Source: Serpula lacrymans var. lacrymans S7.9
Lineage: Eukaryota; Basidiomycota; Agaricomycetes; Boletales; Serpulaceae
NCBI RefSeq assembly: GCF_000218685.1
Contig: NW_006763302.1
Coordinates: forward strand, 285,180-349,179
Reading direction: 5' to 3'
Length of the DNA stretch: 64,000 nt
Below the pieces are notes generated by a model that saw only the letters and a program-made list of their open reading frames with translations, made no database searches and had not been told where the DNA came from. Position 1 is the first letter of the stretch. Every line of letters starts with the position of its first letter. Below, piece after piece: positions 46,007-56,790 of the stretch. The position numbers were made by a program, and so were the translations under genes.

Positions 46007-47412
46007 GGCACAATGCTGTATTGATCAGAAGCTCTTCCAGAGAGCTATATTTTAGGGTATGATTTTGATGATTGGTATGTTCCTAACGAGCAGGCCAGTC
46101 CAGACTAGTGTATGAAGCAGGAGGAGAGTGATATGATGGATTCAGAAGCAATGGTGTAGCTTTTCAGTGGTTTATGCGTTGAGCTGCGGTGTATCAAGTG
46201 GTGGGAAGCATCAAAAAAGCACAGGGAAACTTACTGCGGCGGTATATATGGTTCCTTTGAGTACTCTGTAGTCGGTGTGTACTGCGATGATGCTGTGTAT
46301 GAATATGGTGAAGAGTGACCGACGTTCCCACGGTGCTTACTTGCTGTTATGGCCAGTTCTTCAAACTGAACGAGAGCATGCTCAACACATCTACAATTGC
46401 GTAAGTACATATAGATGGATTTCAGTTGCCTTCAAGTTTGGAAAATCATGTAAATGAAATTAGAGACGTAACGAACGACTACGAGATGGGTGGGCTATGG
46501 GGTTGGCGCTTTCCTTCCACTGCACTCCTATAAATGCAAACATCCAGGTGTCGAGGTTACAATTCCTCCTAGCATCAGTCAGGACTTTTCTCAAGGATTC
46601 GCTATGGTAGCATGACGTAGCGGACTCAGGCTTTCAACGTTGTGTCGCCTTCCAACATCTCGATATTTCGTCGACGTATTCTCAGAGGATGATTTAGAAA
46701 TTACACAAATATATATAAAGGTCCATCTTGCACAAGATCAATTTGAACTATCTCATCATAACGCCGGACTTTCAGTGGCATTTTCCTCATGTGGCCCTCA
46801 AATTGTTTTTTGCGTCGCTAATAACTTCATTGCTGGAACTGTGCCATGTCTACTGGGGGTTTTTCTTTTCTTTCTTTTTTTCTTCTCTTCCGACATTCGA
46901 GGACATCGAGGATGTTCCCCCAGATACACGTACTTATATCGAAGTTAGGAAGACTATCAATCCTACCTTGGCACGATATCGTCATTGGTTCTTCCTCGTA
47001 CTGGAACTATCTTACGATAGGATTCGACGATGGTACGCGAATTGGAAACTCCTGAACTATCACTACCCCGTGACACTTTCCAGTTGTGGGAAGCAAAAGC
47101 TATTCAGACCATCCACAAACACAATACAACTATGAGATGTTTTCGAGGGTATAAAATATATGGCTGGGTCCTCGTCCTCCTCCGGTATCAGTAAAAGGTT
47201 GTTTAATTACAGTATATATTACTTGCATACAGATGATCATGATCGTTGTACCGCCAACGCCGTTCACAACACACTATGATCCACCTCGTTAATTTTCTGT
47301 ACAATTATCTCCGCCTCCTGCTTCGGGATCCCACACTGCTTCCTCAACGCATTTTGCATGTCATGTTTGGGCACTGGTTGAGGAGCAAGGTTTTGAATGT
47401 GCCGCGCAACCC
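46007..47412. other. Intergenic between the seven-exon gene and the Harbinger element
   Basis: About 1.4 kb. A plus-strand open stretch at 46,728-47,135 begins inside a T-rich tract and has no domain. A segment around 46,900-47,060 has modest coding character (DVPPDTRTYIEVRKTINP) but no usable start. Not called as a gene. Confidence 0.35.
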
Positions 47413-47569
47413 ATTTGTAAGCGTCTGAAGCTGAAATAATTACCAGAAAGGGTCGGGTATAGATGAATTCATTTTTTCCAAAGAATTCATGGGGCTAACT
47501 CCGCCTGAAATTCCGATGCGTGTTATCGAACTGACCAGACACAGCTATTAGTCTCTTTACGCCCACGCT

Positions 47570-49859
47570 ATGTCTCGCTCTACTCAACCTGCCGACGACT
47601 ACAACGATGATCTTGATGATATCGACGAATTTGACGAGAATGGGATGCCTGGAGGCCCCCTGACCATTAAGTGGACATCGGAACGTACAGATCGTCTCCT
47701 GGATTGGTTGGAACAAAATGTTCAGAAACGACATCTGCTCTTCTCCAACTCCCAGGAAGATGCCAACAAAGAGAGTAGGAAGAAGGGTCAGGCAAAGTTG
47801 AGCAAGGTTACGATACATGGGGAGATAGCTCAATTTGTATTCAGTGGAGATAGGGATCCAGTCATACGCAGCACTCTCAAAGCCAATCCGGGAAGGTTTG
47901 CAAAAGCTGTCGATAACCACATTGCCTCGTACATTGTCCCTCACATCTATTCAAGTCAGGCCAACTCATAACTTTCTGTTCAGACTCAAGAAAAAATACC
48001 GTCAATCTTGTACAACGCTGGGTCATACTGGAGCTGGTCTCACTTTTGACCAACTAGAAGGGAACCCCGACTACAAAGGACCAATTGGTGCGTTCCTACA
48101 TTAGTTCAGGTCGCCTTTTCCTTTGAGTAGCACAAACCACTGACTATTTGCATTATTTATAGGCGTGATCACTACAAAATTCAAGATCTTCAACCGTCTG
48201 CATGGCTTTTGGCAGAAAATCCCCAACTATAATCCGTTCACAACATCGTCAGATCCAGACCAGGATCACGAGGCGCAGGCATTCGATATGTTGTTCCCAA
48301 ACAAGCGTAGCCGGAGTTGAGCTGACCATCATGCAGCAAGTGAACCCGCAATGCAGGTCCACAATCAGCTACCTCAACAACCTCTCCCCCAGAGCCATGG
48401 GTATGAGGATTATCAGCATTTCCAGAATGACAACTTTGTCCACCAACCGTTCAATCAATTCGCTCAGTTCAGTCAAATCCCTCCGCATATCAACCATCAC
48501 AGTAGTTCTCTCGCCAATTCTGGCATGGTATCTTCAGCTTCTTCCTTGCCAAACAATTCATCACTACCTTCGCTACCGTCTATCGCAATTGATCCTAGTT
48601 TTTTTGACCCAAACGCCGCCAGCCTTTTCCCAGGAGCATACCATCAATCCCTTTCTTCACTTTTCCAGATGAACCATTCTTCCCACTCTTTCGGTTCTTC
48701 ATTTGACGATATGCAGCCTCGAGGTCTCCAAGGTTTAGAAGTCGGACATCTACAAGTGCGTGATGTACCATTTCAAGATATACCCTTCCAGCTTCCAAGT
48801 TCTCCTGTCTCTGGATCCGTGTCTGGACACTCTGGTTTCTTTATGAACCAGGCTCCCGCTTCTCCCGCCTCGGGCCACTCCAGCTTCTACGCAAGCGTAC
48901 CTCCAGGCTCTCCATCCTCTGGCCAGTCTGGCTTCAGTGCAAATCCCAGCGTGAACCTCGTTCCTCTCTCACCTAACCCTGGCTTCTTTGCGAACCTTCC
49001 CCCGTCTTCTCCCATTTCTCGCTTGGCCTCACCTCCTCCCCCCGTCCCATCTAAGCTTACTGCAACTGCGCCCGCAAAGATTGTCAAATCGGGAAAACGG
49101 CCATCTGCTGTGACCGTCAGAGAGACACTCCGGGCCCAGTTAGCAACATCGTCAGGCAACGAAGTGAGCACAGAGCGTCTTATCACCACAGACAGAAGGG
49201 TCAGTACAAAGGACGCTGGGACCCCACAGTCTGCAAAGGTGGACGACAGGCCACGTAAGCAGCCACGATCTCATATTGAGGACAATGTGTCCTTGATGCA
49301 GAAGGTGATGGAGCCTGTTGCGCAGGCTATGCAAGGACAGCAAAGCCTTGCACAGGAGGCACTCCAAGTTAAGGGAGGTAAGGTAGCCGTGAGGCATGCG
49401 AAGTACACAGCCATAGCAGAACGTGCACGCAGCGACAGGCGGTCGAAAGATAAGGAAGCCACTGTGTTGGAACACGAACAGTTCAAGGAGAAGCTGCAGT
49501 TAGTTAACAGAAGTCAGGTACAAAGGGAACGAGAACAGCGACAACATGAGAAGGACATGTTTGAAATGAAATTCAAACTCATCCAAGCCGTCAAGGATAT
49601 CCCTGGTGTGGATAGTAGCATCATCTCTTCCCTTCTCGCCAACAACTCTACCTCGCCTGCTCCCTCTTCACTGGTGTCCAATTTCTTTGAGCAGTCAATT
49701 TCTGGCCCTGTTGCTTCCTCTTCCACTTCCATATCCACCTCTGCTTTCAATTCTCGTGTATTGGACAATTATAAAGATTACAGCGGTGATGATGACGCTG
49801 ATGATGACGCTGATGACAATGAAGACTCAATGGCAGTTGATGGGGGGTTGTACGAGTGA
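47570..49859 (+). pseudogene. Harbinger ORF1: Myb/SANT-like DNA-binding protein, one premature stop
   Basis: Exons 47,570-47,928, 47,984-48,087 and 48,163-49,859 (introns 55 and 75 nt) sum to 2160 nt and read through in one frame except for TGA at 48,318-48,320. It lies between AAC AAG CGT AGC CGG AGT and the resumed frame (ADHHAASEPA). The N-terminus is acidic, then a trihelix/Myb-like region (IKWTSERTDRLLDWLEQN, KFKIFNRLHGFWQKIPNYNP). The middle is Ser/Pro/Gly-rich with repeats of a PASPxSGHSxF pattern. The end is a coiled coil (EHEQFKEKLQLVNRSQVQRE) with an acidic tail. In Harbinger elements this protein carries the transposase to the nucleus and to the DNA ends. Confidence 0.8.
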
Positions 49860-49985
49860 CATCATACTATCATGCTTGTTCTGAATCATCGCTATCTCTG
49901 TACTATCTTATTTTTTGTATGTTTGTTGAGCAATCATAGTGTTGTGGTATTTGTGAACAAAGTATTACATTCAATGTTTACAGGT

Positions 49986-51617
49986 TCAGTCTACATAAAG
50001 ATGACTAGAAAAAAGTCCCAGCATTAAACGATGACGAAGTAACTGACCCTCGGGTATATTCACCCCATCAACGACACGAGGTGCTTCTGGCAACTCACAG
50101 GCAACAGCTATATCGTCAGGTACATCCTCGGAAGCTTCGCCCTGATTGTCATCTCGCCCATCATGGTTGTCAAACCCGCCATCATCATTCCACCTTTCAG
50201 CACTGTTGTCGCCTTCTATAAGAATCACCAAGTTGTGCAAAATAAAACATGAACATAGCCACATAACAGCCCACTGATGCCTCTGGTGTGAACTGATTTG
50301 TATCCTGAGTTCTCGCAGAGATTGAAATCGGCCCTTGAGTAAGCCGATTGCATGCTCCGATCGGATCCGAATACGTGAGAGGTAGTAGTTATAGTGGCGC
50401 TCGCTTTGCGTAAGGTTACCATTTGTGGGACGCTTAAACGGCGCCACACACCATTTTTGGAGGGGGTATGCCGAGTCTGCCCACAGCCACTCGCCTTCGT
50501 CTAGAAATGCTGTGTGATCGCGAAAGATCTGAGTGCTTTCAAATGCATAGGAGTCGTGGACGCTGCCTGTATGGCCCAGACCGTAGTCAACTATCCGTAG
50601 ATTGTGCGGCAAGATAACGATCTGGGATTAATTAGTCAATATCTGTATGTAATATTTGTGATCGGGACAACGCACCTGAGCGTTTAATGAGTAATTTGAT
50701 GAACGATCGTACCAGGCCTCGCCAAAATGGCTTGGCTTTTGGAACAGCAGGAATGTTGTCCCATCTACTGAAAGCCAGCCGTTTTGCCATGATGGGCAGA
50801 CCTTTGACCCTGCATAAGCTTTAGCTTTTATTTTTTCCTCATTTGTTGGTTTGCACATAACCATGTCATGCAGGGAAATGAGCGCGACAACCACCTGCTT
50901 AGTCAATAGCGCTACTGTGCCGGCTGATACTCCAGCCCATTCGGCTACATCATCGCATGACACAGCATTCCCGTAATGTCCGGCCCGAACAAGAAATATG
51001 GCGAGCTGGAGGGAAACAGCGTACTGGGGGTTGTTGGACTCGTTATGAAATATTGGGTGGTTCTCGATCAGGGTCATGATTGCATCAAAAGTTGCCGGAA
51101 GCACGCGGAGCTTACGCGAGAAATGGCGGGTGTTGTTATGGCGAGCCCACTCAAGCAAGCCAAGTTGGGGCTGCTGAAATGCAGGTGCTTTGGGAAAAGA
51201 AACCCTGGTCTCTTCCACCGTTTTGTGTAGCATCATGTATACTACGGATGTGACCTGCATAAGTGTGAGCTGAGTGATTGGATGTGATTGATACCCCATA
51301 TCCTCAGCATCGTTGTCCTCACCACCCTCTGACTCTCAATCAGATTCTCGATCCGACTCGCCTATGCCGTCAGACCCGCCGCTAAGCGATAAGCTATCCA
51401 AATTGAGCCCCAACCCCAACTCTGATCCCACATTGGAGCTAACCGAGTCGCTGGAGTCGGAATTACTTGATGATGACGTTGAAAGGCCGATAGACAACTG
51501 GGCCGGTTGTTTCAGGGAGGCTAGCAAGTTGTTAAGTAGCATCGTTTGTGAGTTGATGAATAAACTGTTGAGAGCATTGAGATGCTGATCGCGGATTGTA
51601 GGACAGTGTCGACTCAT
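49986..51617 (-). pseudogene. Harbinger DDE transposase, one premature stop
   Basis: Exons 51,617-50,676 and 50,621-49,986 (54-nt intron) give 526 codons in one frame, interrupted once by TGA at 51,336-51,338 in an Arg-Glu-Ser-Asp repeat (DRESD-stop-ESEGGED). If the stop is real, a product could still start at the ATG at 51,297-51,299, which keeps the whole catalytic domain. Catalytic blocks of the DDE_Tnp_4 family: a helix-turn-helix region (VAEWAGVSAGTVALLTKQVV), SVDGTTFLLF (first Asp), GHTGSVHDSYAF (second Asp), WLWADSAYP and RSEHAIGLLKGRF (Glu). The promoter would lie in the right inverted-repeat region. Confidence 0.85.
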
Positions 51618-51765
51618 AGTTACGATGTATTTGTGGGGGGGAGGCTCAATCTGATCTGATTTTATATATATACAACCTTTGTAGTCTGACTTTGTATATC
51701 TGATCGAGAATTCATCTATACCCGACCCTTTCTGGTAATTATTTCAGCTTCAGACGCTTACAAAT

Positions 51766-52588
51766 ATCCACTTTTCTTTTTTTCAGGCTCCTGAAAATAT
51801 TTCAGCGTTTACTTCGAACGACGCTATTTTCTCTTGCAATGCACGGCGGCTAAATAGGCCACGTGTATCAGAAAACATTATTTTTGCACAGGAATGTCAT
51901 TTTGCAATCCTGTGTGATAAGACAGGCACTGCCCTATCACGATGTGGCGACTGGCGTAAAGCGTACATTTCCGTCAATTATAAACCTCGCCAATCCTCGT
52001 GGTTTGAGATCAGTTGTAATTAAAGATGGAAAGGAAGTGATAGCATCCTAATCATACTCGCAAGTATATCCTCAAGTCGTTCGGATCTAGATAAGATAGA
52101 GGGTCTCAGAACTCGCAAATGAGTCTAAGTATATTCAAGTAAGTACCTAGATAAGATAGAGGGTCTTTACTAATGGTTAGCTAGGTATTCGAAAGGGTAT
52201 AACATAAGGGTCTCACCTCAGAACTTGCGAATGAGTCTGAGGTGCTACGTGGCAACCAGGCCACTTTATAGGTAAGACAGAAGCAAAAATTTTCTGATGA
52301 TATATAGTGGTGCACGGGCCACCCGTACTTACTCGCCTTCCTTTCTAGGCGCTTCGTGTTGGCTTGCCTCTTCACTCGAAACTCTTCGTCCAACATATCC
52401 TTGAGGAACACATAATTGTCAGATAAGGTGGTGATTTATCTTTTCCAACAGCGTGTTAACTGGATAGTTTGTGATACATGCCTACACGTTGTAGCCTGTT
52501 GTGTATTCGTAAAATGCTGCGCCGCTGGATTTCCGCCATCAATTATGTTTTAGGTTTGTATGATGCCCCGGACTCAGTGGCCCTCGAG
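51766..52588. other. Intergenic with short repeats and a coding fragment
   Basis: CTAGATAAGATAGAGGGTCT occurs at about 52,087 and 52,148. A related CAGAACT(C/T)GC(A/G)AATGAGTCT motif occurs at about 52,109 and 52,220. A minus exon-like piece at about 52,400-52,335 (DEEFRVKRQANTKRLERKAS) is coding in character but isolated. No whole gene. Confidence 0.4.
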
Positions 52589-52593
52589 TGGCC

Positions 52594-52999
52594 TGTTACA
52601 ATTGACATACTGGCACCTACTTACACTTCACTATTTTGTACTTTTACTTTTCATTTTCCAAGTCACATGACTGATCATGTGACCATTTATTTTACTTTAC
52701 ATTTTCGACTTTTCATAGTCACATGACCAGTCATGTGACACAACACCTGACCAGTGTCTAGACTCATCATGTGACCGGTCACATGCTAGACATCAGACTT
52801 TAAACTTTATTTACAACTGTACAGTACCTCATATATTTTAGTATATGTACAGGAGCAATACATGGGGAAGGACTCAGCGAGTCCTCCTGTTGTCTAGCAC
52901 AACAAACTTGTTGAAACCTAAGGGGTGATCCCTTCTTTCCCTCTTCTCTCTTTGCTTGTCTGAGTTGTGCGCCAGAGTAAGAAACTCTTGGTCGTTACA
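52594..52999 (+). mobile_element. Solo family-G LTR variant with 5-bp duplication and U3 palindromes
   Basis: 406 bp, TGTTACAATTGAC ... GGTCGTTACA, flanked by TGGCC at 52,589-52,593 and 53,000-53,004. The last ~150 bp match other family-G LTRs. The first half differs and holds three CACATG/CATGTG palindromes (see findings). It is a solo LTR. Confidence 0.92.
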
Positions 53000-53552
53000 T
53001 GGCCTGTGCTGGGACACCCATTTTGTCTAGAAGTGGCCCAGCAGTGTGATTCTAGCATGTTGGCAAAGCCACCCTTGGCAGCACTGTCGAGCGGTTCCCA
53101 CTTTCTATCAGACTGGTTTCTATGCATTGGGGAATGTGTCTCAGAGCCAGCCTCATGGAAGAGGCTTACCCTTATATCCTAGTTTGGATCTTGATATATG
53201 TAGGCCTTGTATATGCAATATCTCCGATTAACATGTAGATGGTCTTGATATCCTCACGGGAGGCTCACCTCGGTATTTCAAATCTTCAAGTTGGTACTCT
53301 CTCCAATCATGACATCAGCGGTGTTTCTTGGTCATCTCAATATGTTTTCTAGAGCTCTTTTTTTGAAGGCTCTCCATTTGTAATTGTTGTGCAGGCTTAT
53401 TATGTTCTTTTTTGTGCAATATATGTTTATTTCAGATTACATCGACTTCCAAACCTTTCGCAAGATACAATGAGCACACTGATATAGCCAACACGGCAAA
53501 TAATGAAAGTGTATATACAACTATCACTAGGTGCTTTTAGGGCGGCGCTGGA
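53000..53552. other. Spacer between two LTRs
   Basis: Sequence continuing the locus interrupted by the solo LTR at 52,594. No gene is recognised; short coding-like words in several frames only. Confidence 0.35.
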
Positions 53553-53968
53553 TGTTACGATAACACAATTTTCGGACCTTCCCTTTAATTTTATTCTCCG
53601 CTTTAACCTTGTACTTTAGCTTTCACACATGGTGCCACGCGGCACTTCCTCTTTTGTCCAAACTCCTCTTTCTCGCGCCGCGTTGCCTTTCTTCTTATTA
53701 TAGACACAACTCTCTCACACAGTGGAGCTGGCCATGCGGGCTAGGCCCCATGACATCATCAGCCACTGTCTCTATCAAACTATATAGTACACATGTACAA
53801 ATAACCCTGTAGTAGTATATATACCCCAATAGATCCAGGAGACTCCTCAGCGAGTCCTCCTGTTGTATACCAACTAACTCTCTGCATCCTAAGGGGTAAC
53901 CACTCCCTCATCATCTTCCTTATAGTGTGTTCTGTGTGCGCCAGAGTAACTAACTCTTGGTTGTTACA
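53553..53968 (+). mobile_element. Family-G 5' LTR of a second broken Ty3 element
   Basis: 416 bp, TGTTACGATAACAC ... TTGGTTGTTACA, immediately followed by the same leader (ATTAGGACTCGCT ...) as the copy at 3768-4176. No matching 3' LTR is found in the window. Confidence 0.88.
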
Positions 53969-54897
53969 TTAGGACTCGCTCTGTCTACTCTCTCACACGT
54001 TTGTGCAAAAAGTCCCACTGGGCACCCGGACTCCAGGGTGAAGGAGATTTGGTTATTGGTTGGGAATATCCCACATAGCAGATGGGTGCGCTCTTCGCGA
54101 CGGCCTTGTAGTGCTTTGGGAGAAGAACCAAAACCGTTGATACGCGGCCCCCAGCGTTAAGGGGAGTACTTAGCTCAGCAGTCGGTGTGAAACCGCTGTT
54201 GATTAGAATTAAAATACAAAACTTCAATTTCTCTTTCCTCTGACCAGGCCGGGCACTTGCCTCCGCCAGTTGGAGAAGGGTTGACAGCTTAACAAGCGGA
54301 CCACCCCCTGACAACCGTTTGGACCAGGGTTTCTTACAAATACTTTTTATATAAATTTCAAATACTATAGTGTGGGTAGTCAGAGATTGAGATCCAATAC
54401 TCAGCTGGGAAGAGGTTGATCCGCAGATAGCAAGCGGGGACCCCCAGTTACCTTTTTTTTTTACTTTACAAAGAGAACAAGTCAACATGTCGTCGCAACA
54501 AGATATGAACAGTCTGCTGCACGCCATGCGTGCACAAATTGCAACATTAACCTCTCAACTTGCCGAGCTGCAAACCAACCCCCCTGTGGCAACCCCCTCG
54601 GTCGAGAAGAAATTCAACAAGAAAGTCGAAGTCGTCGTTGACCCTGGCACCTTTGAAGGAGACAGAGCGCGATTCGCCGAGTGGTGGATCAAGCTCCAGA
54701 TTTGGGTCAAGGCAAATTGGGACGCGTTTGCCGACGATTTTGAGGTAGCTACTGCGGTGCTATCTTGACTAAAAGGACCTGTGGCGGGTCGATACGCCCA
54801 AGTTAGATTGCAGGAATGCTACACCGCGGGAGTGTGGCCAACCTGGAACAATCTCAAGAAAGAGATCGAAAAATATTTCAAACCGCAAGCTGAGCGT
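53969..54897 (+). pseudogene. Ty3 leader and gag N-terminal half, cut by family-L LTR
   Basis: The untranslated leader runs to 54,486. Gag starts at ATG 54,487 and encodes a coiled-coil start (LLHAMRAQIATLTSQLAEL), then the capsid N-terminal region (VVDPGTFEGDRARFAEWWIK). TGA at 54,766-54,768 replaces the Arg expected before LKGPVAGRYAQ. The frame then resumes and runs to the junction with a family-L LTR at 54,898 (LKKEIEKYFKPQAER). Capsid C-terminus, zinc knuckle, protease and pol are gone. Confidence 0.85.
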
Positions 54898-56707
54898 TGT
54901 CATGCACCAAAGTTGATTGGTAGCATGGACATGTGTCAATAACGAAGCGAATATTCAAAAAGACTCGCCTTTGCGCCACACAGGCACAGTGCCACGTGGA
55001 ATAGTAATTAATATTGCCTGTTTCGAACTTGTGGCTGATCAGCACCACCTCTATTAGGCAATCCAGTCACGCTCACCTTTGCTTTTCCATCCGGTACTTT
55101 CCGCGTTTTGGCATTTTGGCAAATTTTTGCGTCACCACTGGCTACACATTGCATTGCGCCCTCGCTTTTGTCGTTTCCCTTACTCCCCTTCCTTTGCCTA
55201 GCCCCACCATGGGCCCCTTCCTCTCCTTTTTATTCTCACCTGACGGTTGTTTCTGGATCCCCATTCTAATCCACTTTTTCGTCACCTCCACCCTCCTCCT
55301 CCTCATCTTATTTGCACCCCCACCATTTCTGATGTCACCACTTCCTATCCGCTTCCGTCGCAGATCCGTTGACTACCACGTGCCACTGCTGATATCAGCA
55401 AAGCCCCGGTGGCCGGTCCAAATAGGGCAATAAGTCCATCTTCATGACGTCGATCTGCCATCATATACTATCAAAACATCAGTCGCTCGTCTTGCCTGGT
55501 TGGAGCGTGGGTGGGTAGTTTTTGAGCTGGAGAAGGTCCATCCCCTTGTGTCGCCCATGTTCATCACTGTCCCATTCACTTGGGTACACTTATCTTTTGT
55601 CCATCATCTTCGCTACAGCTACACCTACCACACACTGCCTGGGACTCACTTGTTCCAAATTGGAACTACTCCTCTCCCTCCCTCGTTTGATCAGGTGGTC
55701 CAACACAACCAGTCCATTGGTAAGGCCATGGAACTATCAGATTTGGACTAGGTGGTGGACTGGTGGCTCCAGTTTCTTTTTTTTCAGCAGAACATTCATT
55801 TACAGTGCGATTATTTTTGATTTTTGAATCATTTTTATGGACACATATTTTTTTAGAATGCCTGACTGACAATAAAGGAACTGTGTTGATACTGATAGTG
55901 TTTTGCCTTGCCCTTTTTTTACTGCATCTTCCCATGACATCATGATCTTCCTGCTCTCTTTTTGCTATTGGACTTTACTTTATGGCTGTACAAACCTGTG
56001 ACATTACTCACAGCATTTATTGTTCTATCCCTTTCTTTTCTTTTTTTGACAATCTTATCCTGTACTACCTACGCAGGATTCGTCAGCATACATTCCTTCC
56101 TTCATATTCTTTCTCATTCTTTTTGCACAGCTATACTGTGCATAGCCTACTTCTCTTTTACTATATAAACCCCTGTATTTTACCTTGTAAAAAACAACAA
56201 GAACTCCAATCCAGACTTCTTCCCTACTCTCAAGTTCACTACTCTACTACTTGTGATCCAGTGTGGTCACAACACTTCCCACTTCTACCACTGTTAACTG
56301 CTGTCATTGTCACTCGTCACTTTTGAAAGTGATTGTCATCCCCTTCAATTAGAGTCCTTCTGAGCACTACAGTTTGTGCGTCAGGAGCCTGCTATCACTG
56401 GGAACCTCGTCATATTGTCGTTCTCAAACATACCTTGTGCTACGATTAGCAAGGTAGTGCTCGTCTATACTCGCCACAAAGCCCCTATCTTTCTATAAAT
56501 TCAACTATCCCTCCTCCTCAAAACCCACACTCATACACCTCTGGGTTTTACTTTGAAGGATCTTTATATGTACCACCCCACGAACAACCAGACCACTCCA
56601 CTGTTCTAGGAGGCAAAGCCCATAAACAAGTTCCGTGGAATCTGGGAGGATTGTGTGTTAGTTTGTTTTTGTGTGTGGTTTTCTAACAGCAGTTCTCATC
56701 ATCGACA
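54898..56707 (+). mobile_element. Family-L LTR, full length (1810 bp), inside the broken Ty3 element
   Basis: Termini TGTCATGCACC and ATCATCGACA; TATATAAA at about 56,162. About 95 percent similar by eye to the copy at 13,586-15,403, with the same internal open frame (55,014-55,751) but one TAA stop at about 55,431. The flanks are GCGT and CCGT, not a perfect duplication. The left flank is gag and the right flank is the very end of pol, parts that are not adjacent in an intact element. Confidence 0.85.
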
Positions 56708-56790
56708 CCGTGTAAAACCCTACAAAGGGCCGCTGCCGGGACAACGTGTAGACTGGCCCAGACCGGTTGTTACAGACAGGGAATGAATCG
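56708..56790 (+). pseudogene. Ty3 pol C-terminal fragment
   Basis: Encodes VKPYKGPLPGQRVDWPRPVV, which aligns with VKPYKGLLLGQHIDWPGPVV just before the chromodomain of the minus-strand element (about 6340-6410). A stop follows within a few codons. It is the 3' remnant of the element whose LTR and gag lie at 53,553-54,897. Confidence 0.75.

Larger units (their letters stand above)
47413..51765. mobile_element. PIF/Harbinger DNA transposon, 4353 bp, perfect 58-bp inverted repeats
   Basis: The left end (47,413-47,470) and right end (51,708-51,765) are exact inverted copies over 58 bp, starting ATTTGTAAGCGTCTGAAG. Between them lie the two genes of this superfamily: a DNA-binding protein (plus) and a DDE transposase (minus), convergent. 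Each has one in-frame TGA. I cannot see a flawless 3-bp duplication at the outermost ends. TAA and TTA lie just inside the repeat, so the true termini may be a few bases further in. The identical repeats suggest a young insertion. Confidence 0.93.

Noticed and set aside
46728..47135. 135-codon plus-strand open frame
   Set aside because: Begins in a T-rich tract, no domain, no splice support.
47413..47420. Clear 3-bp TAA/TTA target duplication for the Harbinger element
   Set aside because: TAA and TTA lie at symmetric positions inside the inverted repeats, so they are part of the palindrome and prove nothing; outside bases differ.
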